A DNA stretch of 63,789 nucleotides from a virus. Both the position numbers and the translations under genes were made by a program. The notes under the pieces are model-generated. The model saw only the letters and a program-made list of their open reading frames with translations. It had not been told where the DNA came from and did not search any database. The DNA lies in IMG/VR virus record IMGVR_UViG_3300027865_000008, positions 1 through 63,789 of that record; one strand, given 5' to 3'. This document shows positions 57,271 through 63,789 of the stretch, one piece after another (position 1 is the first letter of the stretch; every line of letters begins with the position of its first letter).

Positions 57271-58728
57271 ATGTTTTTAGAACGTTTGTTCAAAAAAAAT
57301 ATTTCTGCAAGTGTAGAAAAACAGGTAAAAGAAAAACTGGCTGAGGCGATGCCCTTGTTCCAGATGGGTATCGATAGCGACGATTGGCAATATCGAGCGC
57401 TTACAACAAATCCGAATAGAGATTTAAACATTTTCAATCAGGACAGAATGATTGATATCGCCTACTATCTCTATAAAAAAAATCTGACTGCCCGGAGAAT
57501 AATCGATATTACTAAAGATTTTGTTATCGGTGAGGGTATTCAATTTTCGGCTGAGGATGATTCTGTGCAAGAAGTTCTCGATGATTTTTGGAATGATCCT
57601 CTCAATCAATGGGACTTAAAACAAGGTAATAAAGTTGCAGAATTAGGTATATTCGGAGAGCAAATTTATCCAACATTTGTTAATAATGTCGATGGTCATG
57701 TAAGAATCGGATATATTGATCCGAAACAGATTTCAAGAATCGAATACGATGAAGGAAATTGTGAAGTTCCCAGGAAGATATTTTTACGTGCTCGTAAGGA
57801 TGTTGGTGAAGAAAAGTCATTAAGTGTTGTAAATTATGATGACGATCCTAGAAGTAAAACTTACGGGAAATTAGTTGGTGAGTGCTTTTTTTTCGCTGTG
57901 AACAAGGTTTCGAATGCCACTCGTGGTACATCTGATTTGTTTTGTCTTGCAGATTGGCTTGACGGATATGATAAGTTTCTTTTTAACAGACTTGACCGAC
58001 AATCTTTCATGAATGCCTTTGTCTGGGATGTTACGTTAAACACTGCACAGCCCGAAGACATTATAGCCTGGCAAAAAGATCCTAGAAACGGACCACCCAA
58101 ACCAGGTTCGATTCGCGTCCACAATGAGAAAGTAAAGTGGGAGGCTGTAACTCCCAAAATGAGAAGTAATGACGCTTCTGATGAAGGCCGAATGATTAAA
58201 AACCACGTTTTGAGCGGTGCAGGTTTCCCTGAACACTGGTTCGCAGATGGTGGAAATGCAAATAGAGCTACAGCCGGCGAAATGGGTGAACCTACTATTA
58301 AGCAGTTAAAATCCAGGCAAAAATACGTAAAATTTGTTTATACATATATTTTTCAGCATACGATTGATCAAGCGAAAATACACGGAACACTCTCAGCAAA
58401 TGCAAATGAGAAATTTCAAGTAATCATGCCGGAAATATCCGTTAAGGATACTAAGGGGATAGCAACGGCAATGAAGGATATCTCTTCTTCTACGGCAATG
58501 GCTCAGCAATACGGATGGATAACAAGAGAAACCAGTACGAAAATTTTTGCTTCTGTGGCTAATCAATTGGAAAGTGTTGAAATAAATGTTGAAAAAGAAA
58601 TGGTAGCTGTTGAACAAGAAAAAGAAGAGGAAGAGTTCCAAGATTATACGGCAGATGAAAAGAAAAAAGTAAATGAAAAGCCTAAATTAAAAGTGGTTAA
58701 GGAGAAAAAAAACAATGGGAAAAGATAA
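57271..58728 (+). CDS. Portal protein
   Basis: 485 residues. RNDLNIFNQDRMIDIAYYLYKKNLTARRIIDITKDFVIGEGIQF (about 50-92) and IFGEQIYPTFVN, YIDPKQISRIEYD, DRQSFMNAFVWDVTLN, with the long helix near SGAGFPEHWFADGGNANRATAGEMGEPTIKQL are the portal pattern. It forms the ring for DNA entry and tail joining. The C-terminal part is acidic and lysine-rich. It overlaps the next gene by 14 bases. Confidence 0.8.
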   Translation: MFLERLFKKNISASVEKQVKEKLAEAMPLFQMGIDSDDWQYRALTTNPNRDLNIFNQDRMIDIAYYLYKKNLTARRIIDITKDFVIGEGIQFSAEDDSVQEVLDDFWNDPLNQWDLKQGNKVAELGIFGEQIYPTFVNNVDGHVRIGYIDPKQISRIEYDEGNCEVPRKIFLRARKDVGEEKSLSVVNYDDDPRSKTYGKLVGECFFFAVNKVSNATRGTSDLFCLADWLDGYDKFLFNRLDRQSFMNAFVWDVTLNTAQPEDIIAWQKDPRNGPPKPGSIRVHNEKVKWEAVTPKMRSNDASDEGRMIKNHVLSGAGFPEHWFADGGNANRATAGEMGEPTIKQLKSRQKYVKFVYTYIFQHTIDQAKIHGTLSANANEKFQVIMPEISVKDTKGIATAMKDISSSTAMAQQYGWITRETSTKIFASVANQLESVEINVEKEMVAVEQEKEEEEFQDYTADEKKKVNEKPKLKVVKEKKNNGKR

Positions 58729-59053
58729 AAAGGTAAAAGGGAAAGAAAACGTATCTGTACCAGTACCAGTACAGCCAGAAACAGAAGAGAGGGTGTGTAA
58801 AGCTGCGGATACTGTTGAGATTTTCAAGGAGATTGCAGCAAAAAAAGAAGAGAAAGTTGATACAAAGAAAATGTCAGCTCTTCAAAAAGCTTTAGCTACT
58901 GTTGGAAGAACTGAATCAGATATATTTGACAGCAGATATGTAGGTGCAGAACTTGTATCAATTGTTACAAAAGATGGACGAAATTTATATTTCAATCTGA
59001 AAAAATGCGAACAAGTAGAAAAACAAGCGGTGTATCCTAAAAACCCATTCTAG
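58715..59053 (+). CDS. Hypothetical head-region protein
   Basis: 112 residues, lysine-rich start (GKDKKVKGKENV) and a compact C-terminal half (MSALQKALATVGRTESDIFDSRYV). It lies between portal and capsid, where small head proteins are usual. Not recognised. Confidence 0.55.
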   Translation: MGKDKKVKGKENVSVPVPVQPETEERVCKAADTVEIFKEIAAKKEEKVDTKKMSALQKALATVGRTESDIFDSRYVGAELVSIVTKDGRNLYFNLKKCEQVEKQAVYPKNPF

Positions 59054-59140
59054 TATAAGGTGTACTCAGTTTGAGTAACAAATATGTTTTTATATTTTTG
59101 TGTTTTAAAAACGCAAAATTAATTTTTCGGAGGGGTTAGT

Positions 59141-61771
59141 ATGCAGTATACGATAAGTAAACCTCCCAGCAGAATTCGAAAACTCCCCAAACCGGCAAAG
59201 AAAATTTGGATTGAGGCATTTAATTCTATTTTTAAGTCTACTGGAGATTCGAAAAAAGCAATCCATGCAGGTTGGAAAGCTGTTCGGGATGTTGGGTATA
59301 CGGTAAGTAGTGGTGGTAAGTGGGAGAAAACCACAACAGATGATATTCAGCTTTTTGAATTGGCTGCTGCTAAAAAAGAAGATAAAAAAGTAATCGCGGA
59401 AGCGGATGAATTAAGTTTATATCAAAAGAGAAATTTAATCGAGCAAGCCGTTGAGGAAAGGTTCGGACAGTATTCTTGGTCAGTAGAAACTTATGATACG
59501 TATGTCGTAGTAAAAGTTAATACTAATTCCTATTCATGGGATGAGAATAGTTCTCTATTGAAGGTTGATTATACTTTCGCGGACGATTTCAAATCTGTAA
59601 CTCTCGCAACCAATACAACACCTGTTGAGAAAAAAACAGAATACGTTGAAGTGGCGGAAGCGACTTTGCCCGTTAAATTTATAGAGGCAAAAGGTAAGAA
59701 AGGCAGTTGTTATAAAGTTAGATTGATCGCTGCCGGTCTATCATTAAATAATTACAATTATCCGTCAGATGTTTTGAAAGCTGCTGTGCCTCTTTTTGAG
59801 GGTGTCAGAGCGATTGCGCGAAGTGATGAGGATCATGTCAACGATTTAAATACGAATGTAAACAATATCGTCGGTTGGTATGAGAATCCACGTTTCGAAG
59901 ATGATTCTATCGTTGCTGATTTTATGGTTTCAGCGGCGGCTACAAATCTAAAAGTTATGATGAAGGATGCTTGGGATCGTGGTAAACCGGATCTTGTTCA
60001 ACTTAGTATAGTTGCATTGGGTACAGGAGTGATCGTTAAGGGCGATGATGGTTCAGAAATTGTAAATGTCGAATCTCTGGTTTCCGTAAAATCAGTAGAT
60101 ACAATTGTTAATGCGGCTGCGGGTGGTGAGCTTATTGAATTAAGAGCAGCTCATATTCCAGTCACAAACATGGAGGAAAACGAACACATGTTATTAGAAA
60201 AAATTTTGAAATTTCTGGAAGCAAAATTTCCAGAACACTTCAAAAGAATTAAGGATCAAAAAAATGTAGAGGAAGTTACTCAGATTTTCAACGAAGCTAC
60301 AGCAAAAATACCGGAGGTTAGTTTGGATACACCTCCCTCTCCGTCTCCTGCTGCCATAGTTCCAGTTGCGGAAGCCTCAACAGAAGGACAAAGCCTTGCA
60401 GCTGAGACACGGGTTGAATTGACGAAGCTGAGGGAAAGTATTGCCGCTGAACGAAAGGATCTAAAAAAACATGGTTGTGCTTTGATGCTGACAGAGTCAA
60501 TCGCGGCCTCTACACTTCCAGAGCCGATGTTGAGTGCGATTAGAACCCGTTTTGATGGGAAAATTTTTGAAAGAGCGGAATTAGATGCTGAATTTGCTTC
60601 AAATAAAAAGGTTTTGGCACAAATGTCAGAGTCTGGGAATATTACAGGTTTCGGTGAAAATCGTATGGAAATCGGGAAAGAAGAACGTGATAAAGTTCTT
60701 AAAGCTTTTGAAGGGTTTTTTCTCGAAGAGGATGTGGATGAAGTTCCCCGATATGAATCTTTCCGTGAAGCATATAAAGACATTACAGGTGATGTAAAGT
60801 TTACGGGGCAACTCAGGGAGGCCAAAAATCTTCATAAGTTCACTGAGTCAATGACAACTGATAGTTGGACACAGCTGTTGGGAGACTCGATAACGCGAAA
60901 AATGTTGAGAGAGTATAACACTCCTGGATTTGACGATTGGAAAAAAATCGTTTCCGATATCGTTCCTATCAGTGATTTTCGTGATAATAAACGTATGAGA
61001 ATGGGTGGTTATGGCCTTTTGCCGTCTGTTGGGCAAACTGGAACATATAATCCGCTTACAAGTCCTACGGATGAAGAGGCAAATTATGCCATTTCGAAAA
61101 GAGGTGGCTTGGAAGATATTACCTTGGAAATGATAGCAAATGACGATGTTGGAGCTATCAGGCGTGTTCCTAAAAAATTGGGGCGTGCGGCTGCTATCAC
61201 CTTGTACCGTTATATCTTTGATTTTATTCTGAATAACGCTACAACGACATATGATTCTGACGCACTTTTTCATTCCAACCATGGTAATCTTGGTTCAGTG
61301 GCTCTTTCCGCTGTCAGCTTGTTGGCTGCCAAGGTAGCAATGGCAGATCAAGCAGCTTATGGTGCTGCAACAGATATATTAGGGTTAGTACCTAGATATC
61401 TGTGTATTCCGTCTGAGCTTGAGGATGTTGCTCTCAGGCTTACTACCTCTCCCAATGCTATAGCCAATCAAACTCCTCCACTGCGTCAGGGTGATGGTGA
61501 ACCCAATATCCATGCAACATATGGTTTAAAACCGTTAGTAGTTCCTTATTGGACAGATGCTAATAATTGGACATTGGTCTGTAACCCAAAAGATTGTCCT
61601 ACTATCGAAGTGGGTTTTTTCCAGGGCAGGCAGCAACCGGAGCTTTTTGTTCAGGATCAACCAAACGTGGGCAGTATGTTTACTGCTGATAAAATTACCT
61701 ACAAGATCCGTCATATTTATGGTGCCGTTCCTGTAGAACATAGAGGAATGTATAAGGCTGTTGTAGCTTAA
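59141..61771 (+). CDS. Fused ChaB-like / prohead protease / scaffold / major capsid protein (Mu gpT-like)
   Basis: 876 residues. The first 50 (IRKLPKPAKKIWIEAFNSIFKSTGDSKKAIHAGWKAVRDVGY) are ChaB-like. About 170-345 is a prohead protease: DEDH with His 232 and VQLSIVALG with Ser 289 as candidate catalytic residues. About 350-540 is a helical scaffold. About 560-876 is the Mu gpT-like capsid (WTQLLGDSITRKMLREY, TDEEANYAISKRGGLEDITLEMI, EHRGMYKAVV). These are separate genes in Mu. An internal ATG at 60188 (codon 350) has GGAGG 11 bases upstream, so a scaffold-capsid form may also be made. Confidence 0.85.
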   Translation: MQYTISKPPSRIRKLPKPAKKIWIEAFNSIFKSTGDSKKAIHAGWKAVRDVGYTVSSGGKWEKTTTDDIQLFELAAAKKEDKKVIAEADELSLYQKRNLIEQAVEERFGQYSWSVETYDTYVVVKVNTNSYSWDENSSLLKVDYTFADDFKSVTLATNTTPVEKKTEYVEVAEATLPVKFIEAKGKKGSCYKVRLIAAGLSLNNYNYPSDVLKAAVPLFEGVRAIARSDEDHVNDLNTNVNNIVGWYENPRFEDDSIVADFMVSAAATNLKVMMKDAWDRGKPDLVQLSIVALGTGVIVKGDDGSEIVNVESLVSVKSVDTIVNAAAGGELIELRAAHIPVTNMEENEHMLLEKILKFLEAKFPEHFKRIKDQKNVEEVTQIFNEATAKIPEVSLDTPPSPSPAAIVPVAEASTEGQSLAAETRVELTKLRESIAAERKDLKKHGCALMLTESIAASTLPEPMLSAIRTRFDGKIFERAELDAEFASNKKVLAQMSESGNITGFGENRMEIGKEERDKVLKAFEGFFLEEDVDEVPRYESFREAYKDITGDVKFTGQLREAKNLHKFTESMTTDSWTQLLGDSITRKMLREYNTPGFDDWKKIVSDIVPISDFRDNKRMRMGGYGLLPSVGQTGTYNPLTSPTDEEANYAISKRGGLEDITLEMIANDDVGAIRRVPKKLGRAAAITLYRYIFDFILNNATTTYDSDALFHSNHGNLGSVALSAVSLLAAKVAMADQAAYGAATDILGLVPRYLCIPSELEDVALRLTTSPNAIANQTPPLRQGDGEPNIHATYGLKPLVVPYWTDANNWTLVCNPKDCPTIEVGFFQGRQQPELFVQDQPNVGSMFTADKITYKIRHIYGAVPVEHRGMYKAVVA

Positions 61772-61792
61772 TTTGAGCAGCTTTTGATAGTT

Positions 61793-61826
61793 TTCTCGGT
61801 ATCGGGTTTTATCTCGGTACCGAGAA
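61793..61826 (+). terminator. Hairpin after the capsid gene
   Basis: TTCTCGGTA (61793-61801) pairs with TACCGAGAA (61818-61826). The right part also holds the perfect palindrome TCTCGGTACCGAGA (61812-61825). Only a short T-run follows, so a partial terminator or an RNA-processing site that sets capsid level is likely. Confidence 0.5.
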
Positions 61827-61863
61827 TTACTGAATAATCAATTTATTAGGAGGTCGAAAGACA

Positions 61864-62280
61864 ATGGGAAATAACTTTTTGGGTGATATCCCCGGTTCAC
61901 ATAGCTACACAGTGGAGACACCAGTTGTAGCCTTGGGTACAGAGTACAAACAGGCAATATGGAAAGCACCCTTTGCATGTACCGTTACATCTGTAAAGAT
62001 TCTTCCACAGGCAGCCGTGACCGGAAATACTACGAATAACTTTTCAGTAAATATCTTGAATGGTGGTCAGGTCGGAACTAGTACAACCAGTGTGGCAGTA
62101 AAAGAGTACAACACAGGTGTAGATTCGGTAGCGCTTACTGAGGAAACGCTTACACTCAGTGGTACAGCGGCGAATTTGGTTTTGGCAGCTGGTGACTGGC
62201 TGGTGTGGAGCAAGACGGAAGATGGTTCTGGGCTTGCTACTGTACATTGTGCAGTAGCAATCGAAGTTACTCCTGTATAG
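61864..62280 (+). CDS. Capsid decoration-like protein
   Basis: 138 residues, beta-rich (YKQAIWKAPFACTVTSVKILP, NNFSVNILNGGQVGTSTTSVAVKEY, LVLAAGDWLVWSKTED). AGGAGG precedes the ATG. The place right after the capsid gene fits a cement or decoration protein, as in many phages. The fold resembles a beta-sandwich that binds the shell surface. Not proven. Confidence 0.6.
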   Translation: MGNNFLGDIPGSHSYTVETPVVALGTEYKQAIWKAPFACTVTSVKILPQAAVTGNTTNNFSVNILNGGQVGTSTTSVAVKEYNTGVDSVALTEETLTLSGTAANLVLAAGDWLVWSKTEDGSGLATVHCAVAIEVTPV

Positions 62281-62298
62281 TTTCATAGTTTGATTTGA

Positions 62299-62329
62299 AT
62301 TCCCGGTAGTTTTGTATGCTGCCGGGAAT
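62299..62329 (+). terminator. Hairpin between head genes
   Basis: ATTCCCGGTAG (62299-62309) pairs with CTGCCGGGAAT (62319-62329; one G-T pair) over a 9-base loop. No U-run of note follows, so it may only slow read-through or protect RNA. Confidence 0.45.
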
Positions 62330-62351
62330 ATTAAAATGTTGGAATTAAAAT

Positions 62352-63101
62352 ATGGAATTAGATCAAGGTCGTAATTTATATAATCGTTATTTTATGCGTT
62401 TTCTTGGTGTTTTTGGAGTACTCGGTACACCAATAGCCAGAGGACATATATCTATTGTACTTACTCCCGATACCAGTGTTAATTTTTCGGCAGGTGAAGA
62501 AATATTTATATCTAATGAAGAAATAGACGAACCTTTTTCGTTCTTTATAAAGTCGAAGGAATCAAATACTCTGTTTTTGGATAGGCCGATTGATAACAAT
62601 TATCTCGTTGGTTCTGTTATCGAAAAAATTACCTCGAATATGGCTAAAAATGGTCTTACCGATAATGCGAGTGTATCTGTTCCAGTAATATTTGAATTAA
62701 GACCCCCCCCCAAGAGAGATTTGTTATTAGCTCGGATAAACTTTGTTATGGAATTAGAAGGGCAACCGTCAGAAAGTGACTTCGGGAATATATCACAGCT
62801 CGAAAATGGTATAGTTTTTAATCAATTAATATCTGGAACACGTCAAACATTATCTCAATGGAAAAAAAATAGTGACATGCGATTAGATACGGGTGGTCCA
62901 GATGTAAAATTTATTTCTGCAAAACTGGGTTATGAGTCAAGTGGTTTAGGTGGCCGATGGACAGTTTCAAAGGTGATGTCAGGTCTGGAGTTATCGCCTG
63001 TTAATAAAGATCGTATAAATATTGATATTCAGGATGATATTTCCGAAATTATATCTTTTCGGGCAAAAGGACAAGGCGCAGTTTCAAGGACACTTAATTA
63101 A
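62352..63101 (+). CDS. Head or neck region protein
   Basis: 249 residues with a beta-rich N-terminal half (YFMRFLGVFGVLGTPIARGHISIVLTPDTSVNFSAGEEIFI) and a helical middle (RQTLSQWKKNSDMRLDTGGPDVKFISAKLGYE). It lies between decoration and neck genes. Not recognised by name; virion role inferred. Confidence 0.55.
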   Translation: MELDQGRNLYNRYFMRFLGVFGVLGTPIARGHISIVLTPDTSVNFSAGEEIFISNEEIDEPFSFFIKSKESNTLFLDRPIDNNYLVGSVIEKITSNMAKNGLTDNASVSVPVIFELRPPPKRDLLLARINFVMELEGQPSESDFGNISQLENGIVFNQLISGTRQTLSQWKKNSDMRLDTGGPDVKFISAKLGYESSGLGGRWTVSKVMSGLELSPVNKDRINIDIQDDISEIISFRAKGQGAVSRTLN

Positions 63102-63113
63102 GAGGTAAAAAGT

Positions 63114-63320
63114 ATGTCAGCTCCAACTTACAATTGTCCATTGTCGGCGAATGCCGCTGGTGCTGGTTCGTCCGATGATGTTTTGACTTGTGCGGAGTTA
63201 CTTGCACTCAATACAAATGCCGGATGTGCTTTGTACGATACGAAAAGCGAGGAATGTATGTTTCGCCAGTCACTTATCGAGATGCAGGAATTTTGGCGAG
63301 GAAAGACACTACCGTCATGA
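63114..63320 (+). CDS. Small Cys-rich protein (module also found in the LamG fibre)
   Basis: 68 residues. YNCPLSANAAGAGSSDD, CALYDTKSEECMFRQ and WRGKTLP match the last 50 residues of the LamG fibre at 17585, with Cys kept at similar spots. GAGGTAAA precedes the ATG, and the stop overlaps the next gene (ATGA). The fold is unknown; a small disulfide or zinc domain that joins head-neck and fibre is inference. Confidence 0.65.
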   Translation: MSAPTYNCPLSANAAGAGSSDDVLTCAELLALNTNAGCALYDTKSEECMFRQSLIEMQEFWRGKTLPS

Positions 63321-63789
63321 ACCTAACAGAAGCGACCACAAAGACAACATTAAAACTCCAGGATAAAGCGGATACACTGTCTGTAAACGATATCCAGGAC
63401 ATAATCATTAATACTCTTGAACCATTCAGTAAAGATCTTCCCAGAAAAATTGTGGGGGATATCGATGGTGATGGAAGTTTTGATTATACTCCTCCTACGG
63501 GTTTTCTTGACGGATTCTCTGTAATCGATTCGATAGAATATCCTGCCGGGGAAAGAATACCAGTAAAGATGTTATTCGAGGACTGGACGATTTATGATGA
63601 TGGTGTAAATAAGAAAATACGTTTTCTGGTTGCTACGCCTGCAACCGGAGAAACTGCACGGGTCACGTATACAATTCCGTATGCTAAAGCTACGATCGTA
63701 AATATTCCAAGTAACCATATCGATGCATTCATTAATTTGGTAGCTTTTCATTGTCTTATGGCTATTGCTGTAAGATTTGGATTCTCACA
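63317..63789 (+). CDS. Neck / head-completion protein, N-terminal part
   Basis: 157 residues are visible (DKADTLSVNDIQDIIINTLEPFSKDLP, FLDGFSVIDSIEYPAGERIPVKML, VTYTIPYAKATIVNIPSNHIDAFINLVAFHCLMAIAVRFGFS). This is the neck/completion type of fold with a late helix. The frame runs off the right edge with two bases over. It joins base 2 of the left edge if the terminal and first bases are the same nucleotide, giving a full protein of about 224 residues with the ADSVDY motif. Overlaps the previous stop. Confidence 0.7.
   Translation, partial: MNLTEATTKTTLKLQDKADTLSVNDIQDIIINTLEPFSKDLPRKIVGDIDGDGSFDYTPPTGFLDGFSVIDSIEYPAGERIPVKMLFEDWTIYDDGVNKKIRFLVATPATGETARVTYTIPYAKATIVNIPSNHIDAFINLVAFHCLMAIAVRFGFS

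Overview
The window looks like an essentially complete genome of a contractile-tailed (myovirus-type) bacteriophage. All convincing genes lie on the + strand. It is AT-rich, with strong Shine-Dalgarno sites and sigma70-type promoters. The tail module follows the phage Mu gene order (tail completion, Mu gp38-like, sheath, tube, frameshifted chaperone pair, tape measure, gpN, gpP, gp45, gp46, gp47, gp48, fibre). The DNA-packaging end instead uses a small and large terminase, a portal and a Mu gpT-like capsid. I saw no integrase, transposase or DNA polymerase. The host cannot be named from this sequence; it is a bacterium. The gene cut by the right end (63317 onward) continues into the one cut by the left end (to 203). 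The two join in frame if the last base and the first base are the same nucleotide, so the window is probably a circular or circularly permuted genome opened inside a neck-protein gene.

Layout: 1-1158 neck protein end and a MuF-type head protein with a signal-peptide-like N-terminus. 1159-1938 an accessory insert: a hairpin leader, an orotate phosphoribosyltransferase gene and a circularly permuted tRNA (3' half before 5' half). 1939-14696 tail and baseplate. 14706-23071 fibres, LamG-domain and repeat proteins, ended by a terminator at 23182. 23254-32258 a regulated accessory region: Cro-like and ArsR-like regulators, small Cys-rich proteins, a PAPS-reductase-like enzyme, an HNH homing endonuclease beside a broken DNA methyltransferase, and YopX- and DUF1566-like proteins. 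32260-37876 a second Cro-like regulator and a recombination cassette (Cas4/RecB-like nuclease, Sak4-like ATPase, DUF669, ERCC4 nuclease, RecD2-like helicase). 37884-41793 a primase-helicase followed by a cluster of 12 GTTAC motifs that may be the replication origin. 41814-53592 many small early-type genes, including an M15-type endolysin, a polynucleotide-kinase-like enzyme, an ASCH protein and DUF2958/DUF3560 proteins, with promoters sharing one palindromic operator. 53665-63789 ParB-like, glycosyltransferase, terminases, a Cys-rich RiPP-like peptide, portal, capsid and neck.

The most unusual items are: the permuted tRNA after pyrE; a roughly 65-residue domain inserted into four different virion proteins; an 876-residue ChaB-protease-scaffold-capsid fusion; two genes whose ribosome sites are masked only in read-through RNA because the promoter sits inside the inverted repeat; a three-way-junction RNA leader; the origin-like motif cluster; and the 50-residue CX2CX2CX2C peptide upstream of the portal.
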